Positions 5,813 to 13,852 of a DNA stretch of 37,735 bases are shown piece by piece; within the stretch, counting starts at the first letter, position 1; each line of letters starts with the position of its first letter. The translations under genes and the position numbers were made by a program. Below the pieces are notes generated by a model. That model was not told the origin of the DNA, made no database searches, and saw only the letters and a program-made list of their open reading frames with translations. The stretch spans positions 1 through 37,735 of the forward strand of contig JBBECE010000007.1 of assembly GCA_040881985.1 (NCBI GenBank), read 5' to 3'. The stretch comes from JBBECE01 sp040881985. Its GTDB lineage: Bacteria > Pseudomonadota > Alphaproteobacteria > Rhizobiales > Devosiaceae.

Positions 5813-8353
5813 TCACACCGAGGCGCCGTCCGCCCGGCGGTCCTCTTTGGCCTTGTCGGCCCTAGCGGTGAGCTTGAAATAGATCAGAACCGGGGCGGCG
5901 ATGACGATTGAGGAATAGGTGCCCACGAACACGCCCCAGGTCATCGCCACGGTGAAGCCGCGAATGACCTCGCCGCCGAAAAGCACCAGCGGAATGAGCG
6001 CGAGAAAGGTGGTGAAGGCGGTCAGCGTGGTGCGCGCCAGCGTCGAGTTGATCGACAGGTCGATCAATTCCGACAGCGGCATTTTCTTGTATTTTCGCAG
6101 ATTCTCACGCACCCGGTCGTAGATCACCACGGTGTCGTTGACTGACAGGCCGACCACCGTCAATACGGCAGCGATGGAGGTCAGATTGAACTCCATGCCG
6201 GTAAACGCGAACAGACCTACCGTCAGGATCACGTCGTGGAGCGTCGCGATGATGGCGCCTATGGCAAACTGCCATTCGAAGCGGAACCAGATGTAGGCCA
6301 TGATGCCGAGCATAGCGACGGCGAAGGCGATCGTGCCGGTGGTGGCAAGTTCCCCGGAGACCGCGGGGCCGACGGTCTCGGTGCGGCGTACCTCGTAGTT
6401 CTCCGAAGCGAGCGCGTCGCGGACTTTGTCGACCGCGGCCTGCTGGGCGGCATCGCCGCCCACCTGCTGCTCAATTCGGATCAGCACGTCTTCGGGGGTG
6501 CCGAAGCCCTGCACCTGCACGTCGCCGAGGCCCAAAGCGTTCAGCCGCTCACGGATCGCGCCGGGGTCGGCGGGGCCGCCGATATGCTGGACCTCGATCG
6601 CCGAGCCGCCCTTGAAGTCGATGCCAAGATTGAATCCCTGGACGAACACCCAGCCGATCGAGAGCGCCGAGGTGACGATCGAAAAGACGATGGCGTAGCG
6701 CGCCAGTTTCATGAACGGAATTTTGGTGTTGTCCGGCACGAACCGGAAAACCTGGATTTTCAGTTTCTTCGGGCGGCGGATGCGGTACCAGATGCCAATG
6801 ATGAAGAGGGTCACCGTGTAGGCGGTGAACATCGAGATGACAAGGCCGAGGGCAAGGGTGACCGCGAAGCCCTGGATCGGCCCGGAGCCCATGAAGAACA
6901 GAACCGCCGCGGCGATCAGCGCGGTCAGGTTGGAGTCGACGATCGTCGCCCAGGCGCGCTGGAATCCGACGTTGATCGCTTGCAGGATGGAGCGGCCGGA
7001 AGCCAATTCCTCGCGGGTGCGCTCGTAAATCAAAACGTTGGCGTCAACCGCCATGCCGAGCGTCAAGACGACGCCGGCGATGCCCGGCAAGGTCAGCGTG
7101 GCCCCGAGCACCGACAGCGCGGCGAGCAACAAGACGACATTGAGAATCAGCGAGACATTGGCGAAGACGCCGAAGAGGCCGTAGGCGGCGATCATGAACA
7201 GGATCACCGCCGCGGCGGCGACGATGCCTGCCAGCAAGCCGGACTTTATGCTGTCGGCCCCGAGGCTCGGTCCGACCGAGCGTTCCTCGATGATGTCGAG
7301 GGTCGCGGGCAGCGCGCCGGCGCGCAGCAATACCGCGAGGTCGGTCGCGCTTTCGGCGGTAAAGCTCCCCTGAATCTGACCCGAGCCGCCGGTAATCGGG
7401 CTGAGAATTTCGGGCGCCGTGATCACCGTGCCGTCGAGGATGATGGCGAAGCGGCGGCGCACATTTTGCGAGGTGATCTCGCCGAAGGTGATACCGCCGC
7501 GGGTATTGAAGCGGAAGGTGACGACCCATTGCGAGCGTTGCGAATCAAAGGACGCCTGGGCGTCCTGCAAATCCTCGCCGCCCACCTGACTTTCCTCGAA
7601 AATCAGTTCCTCGCCGCCCTCGGCGGCGGGGACGATCTCGGTGCCCGTCGGCAGTCCCTGGGCGCGCGCCTGGGCGGCGGTCATCGTCGGGTGGACGAGG
7701 TGGAAGGTCATTCGGGCGGTGCGCGAGATGACATCCTTGAGGCGAGCCGAATCCTCGAATCCCGGCACCTGTACGAGTATCCGGTCAGCGCCTTGCCGCT
7801 GAATCGATGGCTCGGTGGTGCCGAGTTCGTCGATGCGGCGCCGGACGACCTCGATCGACTGGGCGACGATCGTCGACATCAGCGCGGTGATGCCCTCCCC
7901 GGTGAGCGTCAGTGTGAGCTTGCCGTCGGCGGTCGTGCCAAGCACCACGTCCTGCACCGAGCCGATTCCGAGCAAGAGCGTCGCGACGCCCGCGGTGAGC
8001 GGCTGCAGCGCCTGGCGCGCTTCCTCGAGCTGGGCGGGATTGGTCAGTTCGATCGTCAGCACCATGCCGTTGGTGGTGATGATGTTGCCGATACCGCGCT
8101 CGTTGGCGAGGATCGAGCGGGCGTCCCGGCGCAGGTCGGCGATCCGCTCGTCGATGATTTCTTGGCGGTTGACCTGCATCAAGAGGTGCGAGCCGCCCTG
8201 CAGGTCGAGGCCGAGCACCATCTGCTGCTTGGGCAGCCAGCCGGGCAAGGCATCGAGCGTCTGCGTTGACAACAGGTTGGGCAGCGTAAACAGCGCGCCA
8301 GCGATTGCCGCGATCAGGATGATGGCGGTGCGCAGCGGCGAGAATTGCGGCAT
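5813..8353 (-). CDS. secDF: Fused protein-export membrane protein SecD-SecF
   Basis: This 846-residue fusion of SecD (about 1-530) and SecF (about 535-846) uses the proton motive force to help the SecYEG channel complete translocation. The SecD part has an N-terminal membrane segment, the VLGLDLQGGSHLLMQV motif, a large periplasmic P1 region, and conserved GMAVDANVLIYERTREEL in its membrane bundle. The SecF part begins with FRFVPDNTKIPFMK and has FNLGIDFKGG and GLSVNDTVVIYDRVREN. Fusion into one chain is usual in Rhizobiales. It follows yajC by 34 bases and runs into the Mth938 gene after three bases. The start has only a weak, distant GGAG upstream, so translation may depend on yajC. Confidence 0.96.
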   Translation of the reverse strand: MPQFSPLRTAIILIAAIAGALFTLPNLLSTQTLDALPGWLPKQQMVLGLDLQGGSHLLMQVNRQEIIDERIADLRRDARSILANERGIGNIITTNGMVLTIELTNPAQLEEARQALQPLTAGVATLLLGIGSVQDVVLGTTADGKLTLTLTGEGITALMSTIVAQSIEVVRRRIDELGTTEPSIQRQGADRILVQVPGFEDSARLKDVISRTARMTFHLVHPTMTAAQARAQGLPTGTEIVPAAEGGEELIFEESQVGGEDLQDAQASFDSQRSQWVVTFRFNTRGGITFGEITSQNVRRRFAIILDGTVITAPEILSPITGGSGQIQGSFTAESATDLAVLLRAGALPATLDIIEERSVGPSLGADSIKSGLLAGIVAAAAVILFMIAAYGLFGVFANVSLILNVVLLLAALSVLGATLTLPGIAGVVLTLGMAVDANVLIYERTREELASGRSILQAINVGFQRAWATIVDSNLTALIAAAVLFFMGSGPIQGFAVTLALGLVISMFTAYTVTLFIIGIWYRIRRPKKLKIQVFRFVPDNTKIPFMKLARYAIVFSIVTSALSIGWVFVQGFNLGIDFKGGSAIEVQHIGGPADPGAIRERLNALGLGDVQVQGFGTPEDVLIRIEQQVGGDAAQQAAVDKVRDALASENYEVRRTETVGPAVSGELATTGTIAFAVAMLGIMAYIWFRFEWQFAIGAIIATLHDVILTVGLFAFTGMEFNLTSIAAVLTVVGLSVNDTVVIYDRVRENLRKYKKMPLSELIDLSINSTLARTTLTAFTTFLALIPLVLFGGEVIRGFTVAMTWGVFVGTYSSIVIAAPVLIYFKLTARADKAKEDRRADGASV

Positions 8354-8387
8354 CGGCAGGCAGCTCCGGGTCGATCGGGGGCGGCGC

Positions 8388-8726
8388 TCAGCCCTTGTTT
8401 TCGTTCGCCGGCGCCGGCTTCGACCTCACATCGGCAACCATCGAGCGGACGACCTTCACCTTGACGTTTTCGGCGAGTTCGACTTCGAGTTCGTTGTCGT
8501 CCTTGACCTTGGTCACTTTGCCGATCAGGCCGCCAGCGGTGACGATGGTGTCGCCGCGGGTGATGGCGCTGAGCATTTTCTGGAGTTGCTTGGCGCGGCG
8601 CTGCTGCGGGCGGATGATCAGGAAGTAGAAGATCGGAATGATTAAAAGGATCGGCAGAAGGCCGCCAATATAGTCGAATGCGCCGGGCGCGGCGGCGGCC
8701 TGGGCGTAAGCCGGAGTGACGAACAT
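8388..8726 (-). CDS. yajC: YajC, Sec translocase accessory subunit
   Basis: This is a 112-residue inner-membrane protein. It has a short N-terminal Ala/Gly stretch, one membrane helix (LLPILLIIPIFYFLIIRP), then the family signature RPQQRRAKQLQKMLSAI and a small cytoplasmic beta domain (GDTIVTAGGLIGKVTKV). YajC associates with SecDF in the Sec holotranslocase. GGGAG about 9 bases before the ATG supports the start. As the first gene of the minus-strand run down to the glutathione S-transferase, it probably carries the operon promoter in the 162-base gap shared with the divergent ATPase gene. Confidence 0.96.
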   Translation of the reverse strand: MFVTPAYAQAAAAPGAFDYIGGLLPILLIIPIFYFLIIRPQQRRAKQLQKMLSAITRGDTIVTAGGLIGKVTKVKDDNELEVELAENVKVKVVRSMVADVRSKPAPANENKG

Positions 8727-8786
8727 ATGAAGGCTCCCGTGAAGTCAGCTTGTCAAAGCCGGGTGGCATCTTCCATATAGACGCCG

Positions 8787-8803
8787 CTTGCCCGTCGGGC
8801 AGG
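8787..8803. promoter_or_regulatory. Inverted repeat between yajC and the divergent ATPase gene
   Basis: TGCCCG-T-CGGGCA (8789-8801) is a perfect 6-bp inverted repeat that extends to 8 bp with one wobble pair. It sits about 60 bases upstream of yajC and 85 bases upstream of the ATPase start. It could be an operator or a hairpin in a leader. A TATACA at 8829-8834 may be a plus-strand -10 box, but no good -35 accompanies it. Confidence 0.25.
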
Positions 8804-8888
8804 CCCGGTCTCGAAAATCGGGCCGGACTATACAAGCCGGTCCCCCCGATTGCAAAGCCATTCCCCGGCCGGCCCAGACGAGCACAAG

Positions 8889-9776
8889 ATGAAGAAAACC
8901 GGCAGTTCCGACCCCATCGATAGCGCACTCGAAAGCATTGCCCAATCGCTGGAAATCCTCAGCGGCAGGCACCGCGCAGCCGTGCTTGAGCTCGGCAAGG
9001 CCGATGCCTACCTCTGGGACGCCGCCGGCGGCCGGCTGCAGGAGGTCGTCCGGGTCAACCGCATCGATCTCGGACTCCTCAAGGGCATCGACGAAGTCGC
9101 CGATCAGCTGGTGCGGAACACGCTGCAATTCGCGCTCGGGCACGGCGCGAACAACGCGCTGCTGTGGGGCGCGCGCGGCACGGGCAAGAGCTCCCTCATC
9201 AAGGCGGTGCATGCCCATGTCAGCGGGCGGCGCGAGCGCGGCAAAAAGCGACTGGTGCTGGTCGAAGTCAATCGCGAGGAGATCGAGACGCTTCCCCGGC
9301 TCCTCAAGGGGGTCGCCGCCCTCGAAGCCAGGGTTCTGATCTTCTGCGACGACCTGACCTTCGACCAGGGGGAAGCGACCTACCGCTCATTGAAGACCAT
9401 CCTCGATGGCGGGCTTGAAGGAAGGCCCGGCAACGCCCTCCTCTATGCAACCTCCAACCGCCGCCACCTGATGCCGCGCGAAATGATCGAAAACGAGCGT
9501 TCGACCGCGATCAACCCGTCCGAGGCGGCCGAGGACAAAATTTCGCTAAGCGACCGGTTCGGGCTGTGGCTGGGTTTTCACCCCTGCGACCAGCCGACGT
9601 ATCTCGAAATGGTCGCCTCCTACGCGCGCCATTTCGGCATCGACATGCCGGCCGCCGAACTCAGGGCCGGGGCGATCGAATGGTCGGCAACGCGGGGAGC
9701 CAGGTCGGGGCGGGTCGCGATCCAGTTCATCCGCCAGATCGCTGGCGAGCGCGGCCAGTCCGTGGAGTTGGACTGA
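8889..9776 (+). CDS. DUF815-family AAA-type ATPase
   Basis: This is a 295-residue cytosolic P-loop ATPase. Walker A is LLWGARGTGKSS (GARGTGKSS at about 94-102), Walker B is VLIFCDDLTFD, and the sensor-like segment is LLYATSNRRHLMPREM. This combination marks the DUF815 (COG2607) family. Members are widespread in Gram-negative bacteria, usually of unknown role. The ATG at 8889 is preferred. An in-frame TTG 39 bases earlier adds only 13 residues of low-complexity sequence without a ribosome site, although the site before 8889 is itself weak. It is the only plus-strand gene among some 20 kb of minus-strand genes, divergent from yajC and convergent with the nlpD-like gene (21 bases between stops). 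Its substrate cannot be inferred. Confidence 0.9.
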   Translation: MKKTGSSDPIDSALESIAQSLEILSGRHRAAVLELGKADAYLWDAAGGRLQEVVRVNRIDLGLLKGIDEVADQLVRNTLQFALGHGANNALLWGARGTGKSSLIKAVHAHVSGRRERGKKRLVLVEVNREEIETLPRLLKGVAALEARVLIFCDDLTFDQGEATYRSLKTILDGGLEGRPGNALLYATSNRRHLMPREMIENERSTAINPSEAAEDKISLSDRFGLWLGFHPCDQPTYLEMVASYARHFGIDMPAAELRAGAIEWSATRGARSGRVAIQFIRQIAGERGQSVELD

Positions 9777-9797
9777 CCGGCCTGACGACGTTGAAGT

Positions 9798-10817
9798 CTA
9801 GGCGAGCAGCGGGACGGGATCGATCGGTGTCGCGCCCTGGCGCAGCTCGAAATGCAGCTGCGGACGGGTGACCGAGCCGGTCATGCCGGCGGTGCCGATG
9901 ACGTCACCGCGACTGACGAGCTGGTTCTTGGTCACCGAAATGCCTTTCAGGTGCGCATAGGCCGAGACATAGCCGTTGGCGTGCCGGATGAGGACCAGAT
10001 TGCCATAGCCTTCGACGGTATCGCCCACATAGATCACGGTGCCGTTCTCGACCGCGTGGATGGCGGTACCCTCGGGCAGCTCGATATTGATGCCGGTGCC
10101 GCGCGAGGCGCGGAAGTCGGCGATGAGCCGACCCTGGGCGGGCCAGCGGAAATTTCCGGCGCCGGTCGCGGCCGGGGTCGCGGGAATCGCCTGGACGATT
10201 GCCGGGGCGGCCGTCGGGACCGGCAAGGCTGTGGCGGTGGTCGTAACCGCCGGAGCAACCGTCGCAGTCGGGGAAACCGCCACCAGATCGGGGCGGCCCG
10301 GAATGGCGATGCGCTGGCCGACAAAGATGCGGTCGGGCGAGCCGAGCTGGTTGGCTTCGACGATGGCCTGGGTTGTCACCGAATAACGGCGGGCGATCGC
10401 GTAGAGCGACTCTCCGGATTCGATGGTGTGATAGAATACGTTGACCGGCGCGGCCGTCGGCGCAATCGGAGCCTCGAGGGTCGCAACAGAGCTCTGTGCT
10501 GTCATGGTCTGGGTACTCGTTACAACGGGGGATGACACGGGAGGCAGCGCGCCGGTAGCCACGCCCTGGCCGAGCATCGGGTCCTGGCTGTCGCTGGGCT
10601 GGCCGGGGCCAACCTCGGAGGCCGGCGTGTACGGGCTGATTGTCGCGGGCAACGGCTGGTCGAGGTCGGCGCGAAGAGCCGGCCGGGTGGAACCGGTGAC
10701 ATCCCCACCCAGCCCGAGGCCCGCGGTGCTGCAGGCCGAAACAGCCGTGCCGACACCAATCAGACCGAGGATCGCGGCAATGGTCCGCAACCGCGGATCG
10801 GCAACGCGCTTACGCAT
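9798..10817 (-). CDS. nlpD: NlpD-like lipoprotein: LysM plus degenerate LytM (M23) domain
   Basis: This is a 339-residue predicted outer-membrane lipoprotein with lipobox VSAC (Cys29). A long Pro/Ala/Thr linker leads to one LysM peptidoglycan-binding domain (about 128-172, GESLYAIARRYSVTTQAI), a second linker, and a LytM/M23 domain (about 222-339). Two zinc-ligand positions are lost. The usual HxGxD is GTGIN, and the HxH is QLH in RPQLHFELRQG. Like E. coli NlpD and EnvC it should therefore not cut peptidoglycan but activate cell-wall amidases during division. It lies downstream of surE, as in the widespread surE-pcm-nlpD order, but pcm is absent between them. A near-consensus CtrA box lies 52-66 bases upstream of the ATG. 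Confidence 0.92.
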   Translation of the reverse strand: MRKRVADPRLRTIAAILGLIGVGTAVSACSTAGLGLGGDVTGSTRPALRADLDQPLPATISPYTPASEVGPGQPSDSQDPMLGQGVATGALPPVSSPVVTSTQTMTAQSSVATLEAPIAPTAAPVNVFYHTIESGESLYAIARRYSVTTQAIVEANQLGSPDRIFVGQRIAIPGRPDLVAVSPTATVAPAVTTTATALPVPTAAPAIVQAIPATPAATGAGNFRWPAQGRLIADFRASRGTGINIELPEGTAIHAVENGTVIYVGDTVEGYGNLVLIRHANGYVSAYAHLKGISVTKNQLVSRGDVIGTAGMTGSVTRPQLHFELRQGATPIDPVPLLA

Positions 10818-10868
10818 AAGTTACTCGTACTCAACTACTCGATGGCGCGCAGGATAGGGCCACTAAGG

Positions 10869-10883
10869 TAAAAGCTAGCTTAA
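10869..10883 (-). promoter_or_regulatory. Near-consensus CtrA box upstream of the nlpD-like gene
   Basis: On the minus strand the sequence is TTAA-GCTAGCT-TTTA, matching seven of eight fixed bases of the CtrA half-site pair TTAA-N7-TTAA. It contains the 10-bp palindrome AAGCTAGCTT (10872-10881). It lies in the 125-base gap between surE and the nlpD-like gene, 52-66 bases before the ATG, a suitable place for a regulator of a cell-division gene. It is a motif match only and may be chance in an AT-rich patch. Confidence 0.35.
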
Positions 10884-10942
10884 ATTGCTGGTATTTTTCG
10901 CAGATCGCGGTCGCATTGCGTTAACCACCCTGCGAAGGGACT

Positions 10943-11731
10943 TCAGGCGGCTCCTCGCGCCTTGGCCGAAAACCGCCGCTGCAGGGCGTCGATCGCCCCC
11001 ATGTCGGTCTGTTGCAGCATGAGCGGGGTCACGGTGATGGCGTTCTCGACCAGCAGCGTCTCGAAATCCGCCCCCGGGACGACCGGCATCGGGGTCTCGA
11101 GGATTGCGACGAAATATCTGCCTTGCTTCTCGCTCGGATAGAATTCGAAGGGCGAATGGGAGAACCGCTGGTGCGGCACGACCCGTACCCCTGCAACGTC
11201 CTTGGGCCGGCAACGCGGAAAATTGACGTTGAAATAGGTCTCGACCCCGTCCGAGGCCTCGATCAGCGTCGAAATCACCCCCACCGCGAAGACCTCGGTA
11301 CATTCCCACGACATCAGATGGTCGGCGGAAAAATCGAGACCCTGGCTGAGCGCGATGCCGAGCGCGCCTTGCAGCGCTGCCTCGCGCGCCCCGGCGACCG
11401 TCCCCGAACAATGGATCAGATCGGCGATATTCTGGCCGCGATTGACGCCCGACAGCACCACCTCGGGCTTGTGGTCCTTAAGAACGTGAGTGACCCCGGC
11501 GACGACGCAGTCGGCGGGGGTGCCGTTGACCGAAAAGACGTTTGGCTCGCGCTCGGTGATGGTCAGCTCGGTCGCCAGCGAAAAGCGGTGGCCGGCGCCG
11601 CTCTGGTTCGACTCCGGGGCGACGACCCAGACATCGTCGCTCAATTGAGACGCGAGCTTGCGCAGCAGGACCATCCCCGGCGCGTCCCAGCCGTCGTCAT
11701 TGACCAGCAGAAATCTCAGCCCGGGCTTCAA
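10943..11731 (-). CDS. surE: SurE, 5'/3'-nucleotidase
   Basis: This 262-residue cytosolic metal-dependent phosphatase acts on nucleoside 5' and 3' monophosphates. The N-terminal FLLVNDDGWDAPGM holds the metal-binding NDDG. PESNQSGAGH, VNGTPADCV and VLSGVNRGQNIADLIHCSGTVAGAREA are all family signatures. The start is TTG (minus strand, 11729-11731), overlapping the serS stop in the sequence TTGA. No ATG precedes the catalytic NDDG motif, so translational coupling to serS is likely. It is followed, after a gap where other genomes have pcm, by the nlpD-like gene. Confidence 0.96.
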   Translation of the reverse strand: MKPGLRFLLVNDDGWDAPGMVLLRKLASQLSDDVWVVAPESNQSGAGHRFSLATELTITEREPNVFSVNGTPADCVVAGVTHVLKDHKPEVVLSGVNRGQNIADLIHCSGTVAGAREAALQGALGIALSQGLDFSADHLMSWECTEVFAVGVISTLIEASDGVETYFNVNFPRCRPKDVAGVRVVPHQRFSHSPFEFYPSEKQGRYFVAILETPMPVVPGADFETLLVENAITVTPLMLQQTDMGAIDALQRRFSAKARGAA

Positions 11732-13008
11732 TGTGCCGGGCCGATTTCTGTGATCCCGCCCATATAGGGAGCGAGCGCCCCGGGGACCGAGATTGAGCCG
11801 TCTTCGTTCTGGAACGTTTCCATCACCGCGATCAGCGCCCGGCCGACCGCAACGCCCGAGCCGTTGAGCGTATGGACGAATTCGGGCTTGCCGTCGGCTC
11901 GCCTGAAACGCGCATTCATCCGCCGCGCCTGCCAGTCGCCCGCCGTCGACACCGAGGAAATCTCGCGGTAGGCACCCTGCCCCGGCAGCCAGACCTCAAT
12001 GTCGAAGGTCCGCTGCATGGTCGCGCCCATGTCCCCGGCGCAAAGCCGCACGACGCGGTAATGCAACCCGAGCCGTTTCAAGACTTCCTCGGCGCACGCA
12101 AGAATGTGTTCCTGCTCGGCATCGGAGTCTTCCGGCCTTGTGACCGCGACCAATTCGACCTTGTTGAACTGGTGCTGACGGATCATGCCGCTCGTGTCTT
12201 TGCCGGTCGCCCCCGCCTCGGCGCGAAAACAGGGCGTCAGCGCGGTGAAGCGCTTGGGTAGGTCTTTCTCATCGAGGATCGATTCGCGCACCAGATTGGC
12301 GAGGGTGACCTCGGAGGTGGGGATCAGCCAACGCCCATCCTTGGTCTCGAACGCGTCCTCGGCGAATTTCGGCAACTGCCCCGATCCGAACAGCGCTTTG
12401 TCGGCGACGAGCAGCGGCGTTTGATGCTCGGTGAACCCGTGCTCGCTCACATGCAGGTCGAGCATGAACTGGCCAAGCGCGCGCTCCAGTCGCGCAAGTT
12501 GACCGCGCAAGACGACGAATCGCGCGCCCGACATCCGCGCAGCCGCCTCGAAATCCATGAGGCTCAGCGCCACGCCGAGCGCGTCGTGTTCTTTGGGCTT
12601 GAAGTTGAATTTGCGTTTCTCGCCGTGCCGGCCGCGCTCGACGTTGGCTGAGACGACTTTCCCGTCGGGAACGTCGTCGCGCAGCATGTTCGGCAGCACC
12701 GCCATCGCCGCGTTGAGTGAATCCTCGGCCCTGCCGGCCTCGGCTTCGCGCGCCTGCACCTCGGCTTTCAGCCCGCCGACCTCAGTCAGCAACGCCTTGG
12801 CTCGCGCCCCCTCCTTCTGCGCCCTGGCCTGGCCAATTTGCTTGGACGCGGCATTCTGCTTTTCCTGCGCCGCGTTCATCGCAAGGGTAGCGGCGCGGCG
12901 GGTTTTGTCGAGTTTCAGCAGATCGGCGGATTGCGGCTTAAGCCCGCGCCGCCTCAGCGCGATGTCGAATTTTTCGGGGTTGTCGCGAATCCACTTGATG
13001 TCGAACAT
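11728..13008 (-). CDS. serS: Seryl-tRNA synthetase
   Basis: This 426-residue class II synthetase charges tRNA-Ser. The N-terminal coiled-coil arm (about 25-105, rich in Lys, Ala and Glu) binds the long variable arm of the tRNA. Motif 2 includes FRAEAGATGKDTSGMIRQHQ, and motif 3 lies near the end (NGSGVAVGRALIAVMET). The ATG at 13006-13008 is chosen because the conserved MFDIKWIRDNPEKFD begins there. An open frame 46 codons longer has no family support and would overlap tatC. It lies 34 bases after tatC and overlaps surE by four bases. Confidence 0.97.
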   Translation of the reverse strand: MFDIKWIRDNPEKFDIALRRRGLKPQSADLLKLDKTRRAATLAMNAAQEKQNAASKQIGQARAQKEGARAKALLTEVGGLKAEVQAREAEAGRAEDSLNAAMAVLPNMLRDDVPDGKVVSANVERGRHGEKRKFNFKPKEHDALGVALSLMDFEAAARMSGARFVVLRGQLARLERALGQFMLDLHVSEHGFTEHQTPLLVADKALFGSGQLPKFAEDAFETKDGRWLIPTSEVTLANLVRESILDEKDLPKRFTALTPCFRAEAGATGKDTSGMIRQHQFNKVELVAVTRPEDSDAEQEHILACAEEVLKRLGLHYRVVRLCAGDMGATMQRTFDIEVWLPGQGAYREISSVSTAGDWQARRMNARFRRADGKPEFVHTLNGSGVAVGRALIAVMETFQNEDGSISVPGALAPYMGGITEIGPAH

Positions 13009-13042
13009 GGCCCACCGCGATCCCGCAACTCTGTTGTACGCG

Positions 13043-13849
13043 TCACCCGGCCTTTGTGGCCTGCGCTTCCGCCTTGCGGCGGGCTCGCTCAACCAGCTGC
13101 ACCGAGAGAATGGAAATCTCGTAGAGCAGCGCCAGCGGCAGGGCAAGACCGAGCTGCGAGATGGGATCGGGCGGGGTCAGCAGCGCCGCGACCGTCAAGA
13201 TGATCACGATCGCGTATTTCCGCCAGGCCCGGAGCGACTTGGCGCTCACCAGCTCGACCCGAGCCAGAAGCGTCAGCAGCACCGGCAGCTGGAAGCAGAC
13301 GCCGAAGGCGAGAATCAGCGTCATGATCAGCCCTAGATATTCGGAGACGCGTGGCAGCATGTCGATCGTCGCGTTGCCCGCGCCACCCATTTCCTGGGAG
13401 AGGAAGAAGGCGAGCGCCAAGGGCAAGACGCCGTAATACATTAACGCCGCCCCCATCAGGAACAGGATCGGGGTTGCGATCAGAAACGGCAGGAAGGCGC
13501 GCCGCTCGCGCTTGTAGAGGCCGGGAGCGACGAACATGTAAAGCTGCGTGGCGATGACGGGGAACCCCAGGAACGCCGCCGCGAAGAGCGCCACCGACAG
13601 CTTGGTGAAGAAGAACTCCTGCGGGGCGGTGTAGATCAGCCGGACATTCTCGATGCTGCCCGCGGCGCTCTGGAACGGCCCCAGCAAGAACCGGAAAATG
13701 CTGTCGGCGAAGAAAAAGCAGACGACGAACAGGACCGCGATCGTCGACAGCGACACGATCAGCCGGCGGCGCAGTTCCGCCAGATGCTCGATCAGCGGCG
13801 CCTCGGTGTCGCGAAGGTCGTCGTCCGGCGGGTCACGCTTTTCGTCCAT
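13043..13849 (-). CDS. tatC: TatC, twin-arginine translocase receptor subunit
   Basis: This 268-residue inner-membrane protein with six predicted helices recognises twin-arginine signal peptides with TatB. The cytoplasmic N-terminus has the signature APLIEHLAELRRRL. The loop with FLPFLIATPILFLMGAALMYY and the helix VCFQLPVLLTLLARVELV are also characteristic. The start falls three bases after the tatB stop, completing a tatA-tatB-tatC order with serS next. The C-terminal tail (RARRKAEAQATKAG) is short and basic. Confidence 0.97.
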   Translation of the reverse strand: MDEKRDPPDDDLRDTEAPLIEHLAELRRRLIVSLSTIAVLFVVCFFFADSIFRFLLGPFQSAAGSIENVRLIYTAPQEFFFTKLSVALFAAAFLGFPVIATQLYMFVAPGLYKRERRAFLPFLIATPILFLMGAALMYYGVLPLALAFFLSQEMGGAGNATIDMLPRVSEYLGLIMTLILAFGVCFQLPVLLTLLARVELVSAKSLRAWRKYAIVIILTVAALLTPPDPISQLGLALPLALLYEISILSVQLVERARRKAEAQATKAG

Positions 13850-13852
13850 CGC

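Noticed and set aside
6236..8269. Open frame of 677 codons on the plus strand opposite secDF
   Set aside because: It mirrors a confirmed conserved gene, has a composition typical of antisense frames in GC-rich DNA (Arg, Gly, Asp, His rich), and has no recognisable domain.
8850..8888. TTG start for the DUF815 ATPase
   Set aside because: It adds 13 non-conserved residues and has no ribosome site. ATG at 8889 is preferred, though with a weak site of its own.
13009..13146. N-terminal extension of serS
   Set aside because: The conserved synthetase N-terminus begins at 13008. The extension overlaps tatC and resembles no synthetase.
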